DNA of 64,000 nt. It comes from Gemmatimonadaceae bacterium (GTDB lineage: Bacteria > Gemmatimonadota > Gemmatimonadetes > Gemmatimonadales > Gemmatimonadaceae). Position numbers and translations under genes: made by a program. Shown here one piece after another: positions 52,166 through 59,679 of this stretch (positions within the stretch are counted from its first letter, which is position 1; each line of letters starts with the position of its first letter). The notes under the pieces are model-generated. The model saw only the letters and a program-made list of their open reading frames with translations, made no database searches and was not told the DNA's origin. The stretch lies in assembly GCA_025934775.1 (NCBI GenBank), contig JAICWO010000005.1, positions 124,001 through 188,000 on the forward strand, written 5' to 3'.

Positions 52166-52948
52166 ATGAGCGACGTCTTGAGCGATGCCGCGGACGGCGT
52201 GGTCACGATCACGCTGAACCGGCCCGAGGTGCTGAACAGCTTCACGCGTCCCATGGCGCGCGCGCTGTGCGAGGCGTTCGCCGCGGCCGCGGCGGACGAG
52301 GCGGTTCGCGCCGTGGTACTCACCGGCGCGGGGCGCGGCTTCTGCGCGGGTCAGGACCTGGCCGAGGCGGCGCCGAAGCACGGACCGCGTCCGGACCTGG
52401 GAGATATCGTCCGCGACAGCTACAACCCGGTGATCCGCGCCATTAGAAAACTGGAAAAGCCCGTCGTTGCCGCCGTCAACGGCGTTGCCGCCGGTGCGGG
52501 CGCGAATCTGGCCTTCGCGTGCGACATCGTGTTCGCGTCGTCGGCCGCGGTGTTCGTGCAATCCTTCGCGAAGATCGGCGTCATCCCGGACAGCGGCGGC
52601 ACGTTCATCCTGCCGCGCATCGTTGGCCTTCACCGCGCGACGGTCATGACGATGCTCGCCGAGAAGATGAGCGCCGAGCAGGCGCGGGATTGGGGGCTGG
52701 TGTACATGGTGACCGAGCCCGAGGCGCTGCTCGAGACCGCCGTTGGCACGGCCCGCCAGCTCGCGACGCAGCCGACCCGCGCCCTCGGGCTCATCAAGCG
52801 CGCCTTCAACCGGTCGCTCGGCGTGGATCTCGACGAGCAGCTCGACGTCGAGGAATCGCTGCAGCGCGAGGCAGGGCGCACGGCCGACTACGCGGAGGGA
52901 GTGACGGCGTTTCTCGAGAAGCGAAAGCCCGTGTTTCGGGGGCGGTGA
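52166..52948 (+). CDS. paaG: 2-(1,2-epoxyphenyl)acetyl-CoA isomerase / enoyl-CoA hydratase PaaG
   Basis: A 260-residue crotonase-fold protein with GAGGAG before the ATG. LNRPEVLNSFTRPMARALCE, GAGRGFCAGQDLAEAAPKHG, VNGVAAGAGANLAFACDIVF, FAKIGVIPDSGGTFILPRIV and the C-terminal YAEGVTAFLEKRKPVFRGR match PaaG/PaaB-type isomerases, which turn the epoxide into oxepin-CoA. It sits in the paa cluster, before paaHIJYZ, and is divergent from the fused E1 gene. Confidence 0.9.
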   Translation: MSDVLSDAADGVVTITLNRPEVLNSFTRPMARALCEAFAAAAADEAVRAVVLTGAGRGFCAGQDLAEAAPKHGPRPDLGDIVRDSYNPVIRAIRKLEKPVVAAVNGVAAGAGANLAFACDIVFASSAAVFVQSFAKIGVIPDSGGTFILPRIVGLHRATVMTMLAEKMSAEQARDWGLVYMVTEPEALLETAVGTARQLATQPTRALGLIKRAFNRSLGVDLDEQLDVEESLQREAGRTADYAEGVTAFLEKRKPVFRGR

Positions 52949-52954
52949 AGGCCA

Positions 52955-52978
52955 GTCATCCCGAGCGGAGCCGCGTAA
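52955..52978. repeat. partial arm of palindromic repeat, family 1
   Basis: GTCATCCCGAGCGGAGCCGC begins a second, truncated copy of the outer arm found 38 bases later at 52993. It diverges after about 24 bases. It may be a remnant of a nested or earlier insertion of the same element just after paaG. Confidence 0.75.
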
Positions 52979-52992
52979 CGGCTGGACCCCGT

Positions 52993-53052
52993 GTCATCCC
53001 GAGCGGAGCCGCGCAGCGGCGGAGTCGAGGGATCTGGGCTCGTTGCGCAACG
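52993..53052. repeat. left arm of the palindromic element carrying GIY-YIG
   Basis: This 60-base arm starts GTCATCCCGAGCGGAGCCGC and ends GGGCTCGTTGCGCAACG. Its partner is at 53352-53405 in inverted orientation. The GIY-YIG stop codon begins two bases after the arm. In solo copies (45335-45446 and 56185-56296) the same arm end is followed directly by a nine-base loop. Confidence 0.9.
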
Positions 53053-53054
53053 AA

Positions 53055-53342
53055 TCACCATTTGGCGGATAAATCCTCCCATGCGGGGTTTTGCGATTGG
53101 ATCAGTCGTATCTTTTTCTCGCGCGTCCAGTTCTTGATCTGCTTCTCACGAGCGATGGCGGCGCGGACATCATTCGTGGGTTCCAGGTGCACGAGCGAGA
53201 GGGCGTTGTATCTCGATGTGAATCCGGATCGGCTTCGTGAGCGATGCTCGGCCAAGCGCCGCGACATGTCATTCGTCACGCCGACGTAGAGCACGCGTCG
53301 GTGACTGGATAGGATGTACACGAAATAGGTCTTGCCAGGCAT
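53055..53342 (-). CDS. GIY-YIG endonuclease inside a palindromic repeat
   Basis: A 95-residue single-domain nuclease of the UPF0213/YhbQ-like group. YFVYILSSHRRVLYVGVTND holds the YVYIL and YVGVT (GIY-YIG) elements; the following MSRRLAEH has the catalytic Arg/His region, FTSRYNALSLVHLEPTND comes next and REKQIKNWTREKKIRLIQ carries the metal-binding Glu. The gene fills the space between the inverted arms at 52993-53052 and 53352-53405: stop codon two bases from one arm, start codon nine bases from the other. It is opposite in direction to the flanking paa genes. It is a candidate for the enzyme that moves or maintains the repeat family. Confidence 0.9.
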   Translation of the reverse strand: MPGKTYFVYILSSHRRVLYVGVTNDMSRRLAEHRSRSRSGFTSRYNALSLVHLEPTNDVRAAIAREKQIKNWTREKKIRLIQSQNPAWEDLSAKW

Positions 53343-53351
53343 ACGGTGTCT

Positions 53352-53405
53352 CGCAACGAGCCCAGATCCCTCGACTCCGCCGCTGCGCGGCTCCGCTCGG
53401 ATGAC
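53352..53405. repeat. right arm of the palindromic element carrying GIY-YIG
   Basis: CGCAACGAGCCCAGATCCCT through CCGCTCGGATGAC is the reverse complement of the left arm at 52993-53052, including the GGAGCCGC/GCGGCTCC variant shared only by these two arms; one G of the terminal CTCGGGATGAC is missing. Identity in the variable inner part shows both arms belong to one element. Confidence 0.9.
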
Positions 53406-53461
53406 GATAACCGTCCTTGTCGAAATGACATTACCACGTGGTTGCACACAGGCGCCGATCC

Positions 53462-54652
53462 ATGCCCCTCGATAACGAAACTCTCATTGGCGTCATTGGC
53501 GCCGGAGCCATGGGGAGCGGGATCGCGCAGGTCGCCGCCGCGGCGGGGCATCGCGTCGTGCTCGGTGACGCCGCGCAGGGCGCTACGCAGCGCGCGCAGG
53601 CGAAGATCGGCAAAGCGATGGATCGCGAGGTGGCCAAGGCGCGGATGAGTCGCAATGCCGCGGATGAGGTGCTCTCGCGAGTGGAATATCAGTGGGAGCC
53701 GCTCGGCGATGACCTCTCGGCGTTCCGTCATTGCGGACTCGTGATCGAAGCCGTCGTCGAGGATATCGAGATCAAGCGATCGATCTTCCGCCGGCTCGAA
53801 GGCGCGGTGAGCGGGGATGCGGTGCTGGCGACGAATACGTCGTCGCTCTCGATCACCTCCCTCGCCGCCGCATGCCAGCGCTCGGATCGCGTGATTGGAT
53901 TGCACTTCTTCAATCCTGCGCCGGTCATGCCGCTCGTCGAAGTGGTGCCGTGGGTTGGCAGCGATCCGCTCGTTGCGAGCAGTGCGTATGCGCTCATGCA
54001 ACGCTGGCGCAAGACGCCGGTGCTCGCGAGCGACACGCCAGGGTTCATCGTCAATCGGATCGCGAGGCCGTACTACGGCGAGGCGATTCGCATGCTGGAA
54101 GAACGTGTCGCCGACGTCGCCACGATCGATTGGGCGATGACGGAGCTTGGCGGCTTCCGCATGGGGCCGTTCGAGCTCATGGACTTCATCGGCAACGACG
54201 TGAACTTCGCCGTCACGCGATCGGTGTTCGAAGCGTTCTTCTACGAGCCCCGCTATCGGCCGTCGCTCACGCAGCAGCGGCTCGTCGAAGCGGGGTTCCT
54301 CGGCAAGAAGAGCGGCCGCGGCTACTACGACTATCGCGAAGGCGTCGCGCGCCCCGAGCCAAATCGCGAGCGCAATCTCGGCTCGCTCATCGTCGAGCGG
54401 ATTCTCGCGATGCTGATCAATGAGGCGGTCGATGCGGTCTTCATCAACGTGGCATCGCCAGCGGATATCGATCTCGCGATGACGAGCGGGGTAAACTATC
54501 CGAAGGGTTTGCTCGCTTGGGCGAACGAGATTGGACTGGAGCGGGTGCTCGGCTGGCTCGACCGGCTCCACGGTGAGTACGGCGAGGATCGTTACCGCCC
54601 GAGCCCGCTGCTCCGGCGCATGGTTCGCGACGGTCGGCGGTTCTTCGAATGA
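53462..54652 (+). CDS. paaH: 3-hydroxyacyl-CoA dehydrogenase PaaH
   Basis: A 396-residue NAD-dependent enzyme. The start MPLDNETLIGVIGAGAMGSG opens the Rossmann fold; TNTSSLSITSLAAACQRSDR, GLHFFNPAPVMPLVEVV (catalytic His), DTPGFIVNRIARPYYGEAIR and the C-terminal TSGVNYPKGLLAWANEIGLE are conserved PaaH segments. It oxidises 3-hydroxyadipyl-CoA. At 396 residues it has the C-terminal part but not the full-length second dehydrogenase half of the roughly 480-500-residue E. coli form. The stop overlaps paaI by four bases (ATGA). Confidence 0.92.
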   Translation: MPLDNETLIGVIGAGAMGSGIAQVAAAAGHRVVLGDAAQGATQRAQAKIGKAMDREVAKARMSRNAADEVLSRVEYQWEPLGDDLSAFRHCGLVIEAVVEDIEIKRSIFRRLEGAVSGDAVLATNTSSLSITSLAAACQRSDRVIGLHFFNPAPVMPLVEVVPWVGSDPLVASSAYALMQRWRKTPVLASDTPGFIVNRIARPYYGEAIRMLEERVADVATIDWAMTELGGFRMGPFELMDFIGNDVNFAVTRSVFEAFFYEPRYRPSLTQQRLVEAGFLGKKSGRGYYDYREGVARPEPNRERNLGSLIVERILAMLINEAVDAVFINVASPADIDLAMTSGVNYPKGLLAWANEIGLERVLGWLDRLHGEYGEDRYRPSPLLRRMVRDGRRFFE

Positions 54653-54957
54653 ACGACTCGAACGAGCAGGCGCTGGCCGAACGTGTCGTGCACGCGATGA
54701 TGGCCAAGGATGCCTTCAGCCGCTGGCTCGGCATCGAGATTCTGGAGGTGCGGCCGACTGCGTCTCGAGTGCGTCTCGTGGTGCGCGAGGAGATGGTGAA
54801 CGGATTCGGCGTCTGTCATGGCGCCGTTCCGTTCGCGCTGGCGGACAGCGCGCTCGCGTTCTTTCGTGTGGCGGTGACGCGCGCGGACGAAACCGTGGCG
54901 CTCTTTCGCGGAACGGTGTACAAGACCAGACAGCCATTCTTCACAGAATTGGAATGA
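54649..54957 (+). CDS. paaI: PaaI hotdog thioesterase with apparent internal deletion
   Basis: A 102-residue protein; PaaI is normally about 130-150. The N-terminal part is standard: FSRWLGIEILEVRPTASRVR, REEMVNGFGVCHGAVPFALA, DSALAF. It then jumps directly to TRADETVALFRGTVYKT, the normal C-terminal strand. About 40 residues holding the central hotdog strands are missing without a frameshift. The HGG turn is also HGA. The enzyme hydrolyses stalled CoA thioesters of the pathway; here it is probably inactive or altered. ATGA overlaps on both sides (paaH and paaJ) keep it in the operon. Confidence 0.75.
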   Translation: MNDSNEQALAERVVHAMMAKDAFSRWLGIEILEVRPTASRVRLVVREEMVNGFGVCHGAVPFALADSALAFFRVAVTRADETVALFRGTVYKTRQPFFTELE

Positions 54958-56162
54958 CGAACGCATATATCGTAGATGGCATTCGGACGGCGGTCGGGAG
55001 CCTCGGCGGCGGATTGAGCGAGGTGCGCGCCGATGATCTGGCGGCACACGTAATCGCGGAGCTGCTGCGGCGGAATCCAAGCCTCGACCCGGCGCGCGTC
55101 ACCGACGTGATCCTTGGCTGCGCGAATCAGGCGGGCGACGACAACCGCAACGTGGCGCGGATGTCGCTCCTGCTCGCCGGGCTGCCGTCCACGGTCCCGG
55201 GCGAGACGGTGAATCGGCTCTGCGCGTCGGGAATGAGCGCCGTCGCGAACGCCGCGCGTGCGGTGAAGCTCGGCGAAGGGGATTTCTACATCGCGGGCGG
55301 CGTCGAGAACATGACGCGCGCGCCGTTCGTGATGTCGAAAGGCAGCAAGCCGTTCGCGCGCGACATCGAGCTGTTCGACACGAGCCTCGGCTGGCGCTTC
55401 GTGAATCCGAAAATGAAAGCGAAGTTCGGCACCGATTCCATGGGTGAGACCGCGGAGAACGTCGCCGCGCAGTACCACGTCAATCGCGCCGACCAGGATG
55501 CGTTCGCGGTTCGTTCGCAGGAGAAAGCGGCCAACGCGCGCGCGAGCGGGCGTCTCGCGCGCGAGATCATTCCGGTCGACATCCCGCAACGGAAGGGTGA
55601 TCCGAAACGCGTCGAACACGATGAGTTCCTCCGTCCCGACACATCGGTCGAGGTGCTCGGAAAGCTGAGGGCCGCGTTTCGCGAGGGCGGCTCCGTCACG
55701 GCGGGGAATTCGTCCGGTCTCAACGATGGAGCGGCCGCGCTGCTCGTCGCGTCTGATGCAGGCGTCGCGGAGCTGAGTGCCACGCCGCTCGCGCGCATCG
55801 TGTCCACCGCGGTCGCCGGCGTCGAGCCGCGCATCATGGGCATGGGACCCGTGCCCTCGTCGCGCAAGGCGCTCGCGGCTGCCGGGCTCACGCTCGGTCA
55901 GATGGACGTGATCGAGTTGAACGAGGCGTTCGCCGCGCAATCACTCGCGTGCCTGCGAGAGCTCGGCATCCCCGACGACGATCCGCGCGTCAATCCGAAC
56001 GGCGGCGCGATCGCGATCGGCCACCCGCTGGGCATGTCCGGCGCGCGGCTCCTGCTCACCGCGGCGCGCGAGCTCGAAGCGACGGGCGGTCGCTACGCAC
56101 TGTGCACGATGTGCATCGGCGTGGGGCAGGGGATGGCGACGGTGCTCGAGAGGGTGGGGTGA
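54954..56162 (+). CDS. paaJ: 3-oxoadipyl-CoA thiolase PaaJ
   Basis: A 402-residue thiolase. [20 protein letters not shown], the nucleophile Cys in [68 protein letters not shown] (His) and [16 protein letters not shown] (second Cys) are all intact, and the length is right for PaaJ/PcaF. It gives succinyl-CoA or acetyl-CoA in the last steps. It starts four bases before the end of paaI. Confidence 0.94.
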   Translation: MTNAYIVDGIRTAVGSLGGGLSEVRADDLAAHVIAELLRRNPSLDPARVTDVILGCANQAGDDNRNVARMSLLLAGLPSTVPGETVNRLCASGMSAVANAARAVKLGEGDFYIAGGVENMTRAPFVMSKGSKPFARDIELFDTSLGWRFVNPKMKAKFGTDSMGETAENVAAQYHVNRADQDAFAVRSQEKAANARASGRLAREIIPVDIPQRKGDPKRVEHDEFLRPDTSVEVLGKLRAAFREGGSVTAGNSSGLNDGAAALLVASDAGVAELSATPLARIVSTAVAGVEPRIMGMGPVPSSRKALAAAGLTLGQMDVIELNEAFAAQSLACLRELGIPDDDPRVNPNGGAIAIGHPLGMSGARLLLTAARELEATGGRYALCTMCIGVGQGMATVLERVG

Positions 56163-56184
56163 TGGAGCCGATGCACAGGCGCGC

Positions 56185-56296
56185 GTCATCCCGAGCGGAG
56201 GCGCGGAGCGCCGAAGTCGAGGGATCTGGGCTCGTTGCGAGCTGGATCGCGCAACGAGCCCAGATCCCTCGACTCGCTTCGCTCGCTCGGGATGAC
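56185..56296. repeat. solo palindromic repeat, family 1
   Basis: GTCATCCCGAGCGGAGGCGC starts the arm, which runs through GGGATCTGGGCTCGTTGCG; after the nine-base loop AGCTGGATC the complement returns and ends GCTCGGGATGAC. Loop and inner arms are identical to the copy at 45335-45446; outer arm bases differ by compensating changes. It lies between paaJ and paaY. A partial outer end (CGGATGAC) recurs at about 56328-56335. Confidence 0.9.
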
Positions 56297-56355
56297 ACGT
56301 GGAGCACGTCGCTTCGCGCCTTGACTCCGGATGACATCTGTCGGGCCGCGATGCC

Positions 56356-56952
56356 ATGATCTACCAATTCAACGGCGTCCGACCCGTCATTCACGAATCC
56401 TCATTCGTCCATCCGCTCGCCGCGGTTACGGGAAACGTGATCATCGGCCGCGATGTATACGTCGGACCCGGCGCGGCGATCCGCGGCGACTGGGGTGCGA
56501 TCGAGATCGCGGACGGGTGCAACGTGCAAGAGAACTGCGTCATCCACATGTTCCCGGGCGAGACCGTCGTGCTCGAGGAGAGCGCGCATATCGGTCACGG
56601 CGCCATCGTGCACGGCGCGCGGATCGGCCGGAACGCGTTGATCGGGATGAATGCGACGATCATGGACAACGCCGTCGTCGGCGCGGAGTGCGTCGTCGGC
56701 GCGCTCACATTCGTGCCGGCCGAGATGCACATTCCGGAGCGCAAGGTCGTCGTCGGGAACCCGGCGAAGATCGTGAAGGACGTGAGCGACGAGATGCTCG
56801 CGTGGAAGACGGAGGGCACGCGGTTGTATCAGAGCCTCCCCGCGCAACTGTCCGCGAGCCTCAGGGAATGCGAGCCGCTGCGCGAGGTGCCGCCAGACCG
56901 TCCGCGGGAGCGCGCGGCGTATCGCACATGGCACGAGACGAGACAATCATGA
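56356..56952 (+). CDS. paaY: PaaY, gamma-carbonic-anhydrase-like hexapeptide thioesterase
   Basis: A 198-residue left-handed beta-helix protein: PVIHESSFVHPLAAVTGNVI, GPGAAIRGDWGAIEIADGCN, QENCVIHMFPGETVVLEESA, HIGHGAIVHGARIGRNALIG and NPAKIVKDVSDEMLAWKTEG. The three His metal ligands (IHMFPG, AHIGHG) are present. PaaY hydrolyses the dead-end ring-1,2-epoxide-derived 2-hydroxycyclohepta-dienyl CoA ester. It overlaps paaZ in an ATGA junction. Confidence 0.94.
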   Translation: MIYQFNGVRPVIHESSFVHPLAAVTGNVIIGRDVYVGPGAAIRGDWGAIEIADGCNVQENCVIHMFPGETVVLEESAHIGHGAIVHGARIGRNALIGMNATIMDNAVVGAECVVGALTFVPAEMHIPERKVVVGNPAKIVKDVSDEMLAWKTEGTRLYQSLPAQLSASLRECEPLREVPPDRPRERAAYRTWHETRQS

Positions 56953-59051
56953 CGAGTGCATCAGCGACAGATCGGGTGTTCGGCATTTCCAGCGCTGCGC
57001 CGCGCCGGCTCGAGAACTATGTGTGCGGCGAATGGGTCGTGGGCGCCGGAAAGGCGACCGACCTGTTCCACGCCGTTTCCGGCGAGAAGATCGCCGAGGC
57101 GACCACGGGTGGACTCGACTTCGCGCGCGTGGTGGACTACGCAAAGCGAGTCGGCGGTCCGGCGCTGCGGCGGCTCACGTTCCACGAGCGGGCGCGGATG
57201 CTCAAGGCCGTGGCCCAGCAGGTCATGGCGCGCAAGGACGAGTTTTACGCGATCTCCGCCGCGACCGGCGCCACGAAGAATGACTCGTGGGTGGACATCG
57301 AGGGCGGGATCGGGACGTTCTTCGCGTACGCCTCGCGCGGCCGCCGCGAGATGCCTGATGAGCGTTTTTATATCGACGGCCCGACGGAGATGCTGTCCAA
57401 GGGCGGCTCGTTCGTCGGCCGGCACATCTGCGTGCCGCTCGAGGGCGTCGCGGTCCACATCAACGCGTTCAATTTCCCCGTGTGGGGGATGCTCGAGAAG
57501 CTGGCGCCGACGCTGCTCGCCGGCGTCCCGGCCATCGTCAAACCGGCCACGGTGACGTCGTATCTCACGGAAGCCGTGTTCCGTGCGATGATCGAGGCGA
57601 GGATCTTCCCCGACGGCGCGATCCAACTGCTCTGCGGGAGCACGGGCGATCTCCTCGAGCATCTCGACGCCCAGAGTGCGGTCGCGTTCACCGGCTCCGC
57701 CGAGACGGGCAGGATGCTCAAGACGTCTCCCGCGATCGTCGAGCACAACGTCCGCTTCAACATGGAAGCGGACTCGCTCAATTACTCGATGCTCGGCCCG
57801 GACGCCACGCCGGACGCGCCCGAGTTCGAGCTGTTCATCAAGGAAGTCGCGCGCGAGATGACGACGAAGGCGGGGCAGAAGTGCACCGCGATCCGCCGGA
57901 CGTTCGTTCCCGAACCGCTCCTCCAGGACGTGATGCGCGCGCTCGCCAAGCGGCTCGACACGATCACGCTGGGCGATCCCTCGGTCGACGGCGTGCGCAT
58001 GGGCCCCCTCGCCGGCCGCGGCCAGCTGGGCGAGGTCCGCCGCAGCGTCGACCGGCTCGCCGGTGTGTCAGAACTGGTATACGGAAACTTGAATGAGTTT
58101 TCCGTCGTCGGCGCGGATCGGGAGCGGGGCGCGTTCTTCCCGACGCTGCTCTTCTACGCGAAGGATCCGTTCGCCGTGAGCGAGCCGCACGACGTGGAGG
58201 TGTTCGGCCCCGTGAATACCGTCATGCCGTATCGCACGGTCGAGGACGCGATCGAGCTGGCGAAGAAGGGGAAGGGCAGCCTCGTCGGATCGCTGTTCAC
58301 GGCCGACGACCGCGTCGCGCGCGAGGTCGTGCTGGGTACGGCGGCGTATCACGGCCGCCTGATGCTGATCAACCGGCATAGCGCGAAGGAGTCGACGGGG
58401 CACGGCTCTCCGCTCCCGAATCTCGTCCACGGCGGACCGGGGCGCGCTGGCGGTGGCGAGGAGATGGGCGGCGTTCGCGGCGTGCTGCACTACATGCAGC
58501 GCACCGCCCTGCAAGGGTCGCCAACGACGCTCATGCACGTCACCAACGAGTACACGCCGGGCGCCGCCCGCGCGTTCGACCGCGTGCATCCCTTCCGGAA
58601 ATACTTCGAGGAGCTCACGGTGGGCGACGCGCTGCTCACGGCGCGCCGCACGGTGACGGAAGCGGACATCGTGAACTTCGCCGGCGTGAGCGGCGACTTC
58701 TTCTACGCCCACATGGACGACATCGCCGCGCGCGACTCGCTGTTCGAGAAGCGCGTCGCGCACGGGTACTTCGTGCTCTCCGCGGCGGCCGGTTTGTTCG
58801 TCGATCCGGCGCCGGGCCCGGTGCTCGCGAACTACGGGCTCGAGAGCCTCCGGTTCGTGAAGCCGGTGTACCCGGGCGATACGATCCAGGCGACGCTGAC
58901 CGTGAAACAGAAAACGGCCAAGGAGAAGAAGGACGATCAGCCGCCGCAGGGCGTGGTCGCGTGGGATGTGGAAGTGAAGAATCAGCATGACGAGCCGGTG
59001 GCCGTGTACACGATCCTGACGCTCGTGCGCCGCCGGGACGAGCCGGTGTAA
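56949..59051 (+). CDS. paaZ: PaaZ, bifunctional oxepin-CoA hydrolase / semialdehyde dehydrogenase
   Basis: A 700-residue fusion. The first 530 residues are an aldehyde dehydrogenase: [49 protein letters not shown], the nucleophile Cys in [13 protein letters not shown]. The C-terminal MaoC-like hydratase has [33 protein letters not shown] and [16 protein letters not shown] with its Asp/His pair. It opens the oxepin ring and oxidises the resulting aldehyde. ATG 56949 is chosen for its overlap with paaY; ATG 56928 is an alternative. Low-GC codon runs are at 57361-57376 and 58066-58100. Confidence 0.95.
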   Translation: MTSASATDRVFGISSAAPRRLENYVCGEWVVGAGKATDLFHAVSGEKIAEATTGGLDFARVVDYAKRVGGPALRRLTFHERARMLKAVAQQVMARKDEFYAISAATGATKNDSWVDIEGGIGTFFAYASRGRREMPDERFYIDGPTEMLSKGGSFVGRHICVPLEGVAVHINAFNFPVWGMLEKLAPTLLAGVPAIVKPATVTSYLTEAVFRAMIEARIFPDGAIQLLCGSTGDLLEHLDAQSAVAFTGSAETGRMLKTSPAIVEHNVRFNMEADSLNYSMLGPDATPDAPEFELFIKEVAREMTTKAGQKCTAIRRTFVPEPLLQDVMRALAKRLDTITLGDPSVDGVRMGPLAGRGQLGEVRRSVDRLAGVSELVYGNLNEFSVVGADRERGAFFPTLLFYAKDPFAVSEPHDVEVFGPVNTVMPYRTVEDAIELAKKGKGSLVGSLFTADDRVAREVVLGTAAYHGRLMLINRHSAKESTGHGSPLPNLVHGGPGRAGGGEEMGGVRGVLHYMQRTALQGSPTTLMHVTNEYTPGAARAFDRVHPFRKYFEELTVGDALLTARRTVTEADIVNFAGVSGDFFYAHMDDIAARDSLFEKRVAHGYFVLSAAAGLFVDPAPGPVLANYGLESLRFVKPVYPGDTIQATLTVKQKTAKEKKDDQPPQGVVAWDVEVKNQHDEPVAVYTILTLVRRRDEPV

Positions 59052-59137
59052 CCGCGTCGACGCAACCGCAACCACCAGAGCGGTGTACGAGTGCTACATT
59101 CTTGCGCCCTCTTTCATCTCCCGCACCGGAGCAGACC

Positions 59138-59590
59138 ATGACCGATCATCGCATCCGTCACGCCGCCCTGTTGCTCGCGCTGTCCGCCGCGATCGTGCTG
59201 CCCAGCGCTGCGGCGCTCGCAAGCAACGTCCCGGGCGTCCCGCCCGTGCCGTCGCGCCGCGCCGCCGTGGATCCGGTAGGCCAGTACCAGTGGTCGCTCA
59301 CCATGGCGGCGATGCAGAACACGCAGGTGACGGGCACCGTCACGATCACGCGCAAGGACTCGACGCTCTCCGGCACGCTGACCAGCGATCACACGAACGG
59401 CGACATGCCCGCCAAGTCCGTCACGCAGGACGGGAACAAGGTGACGGTGGTGACGGAAGGTGACTTCGGCCAATTCACGCTCGTGATCGACTTCAGCGAG
59501 GCGGAGCCCACCGGCACGTTCAAGTTCGTCGGCCAGGACGGCACCGCCGATCAGGGGCCGGCGTCGATCAAGCGGCTCGACAAGAAGTAG
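59138..59590 (+). CDS. small secreted hypothetical protein
   Basis: A 150-residue protein with a signal peptide (HAALLLALSAAIVLPSAAALAS). The mature part is beta-rich: VGQYQWSLTMAAMQNTQVTG, TVTITRKDSTLSGTLTSDHT, LVIDFSEAEPTGTFKFVGQD, like small lipocalin/DUF-type barrels found in secreted proteins of this group. The start at 59138 follows CCGGAG; an in-frame start at 59102 would put residues before the signal. No assigned function. The BNR gene follows 89 bases later. Confidence 0.72.
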   Translation: MTDHRIRHAALLLALSAAIVLPSAAALASNVPGVPPVPSRRAAVDPVGQYQWSLTMAAMQNTQVTGTVTITRKDSTLSGTLTSDHTNGDMPAKSVTQDGNKVTVVTEGDFGQFTLVIDFSEAEPTGTFKFVGQDGTADQGPASIKRLDKK

Positions 59591-59679
59591 CTCAACGACG
59601 CGTTGGGTGATACCGTATCGGTGATGGGTGCCCACTCGACCGCACCCCCTCACCGCTTCTCCACCAGAGAGACTCATAC

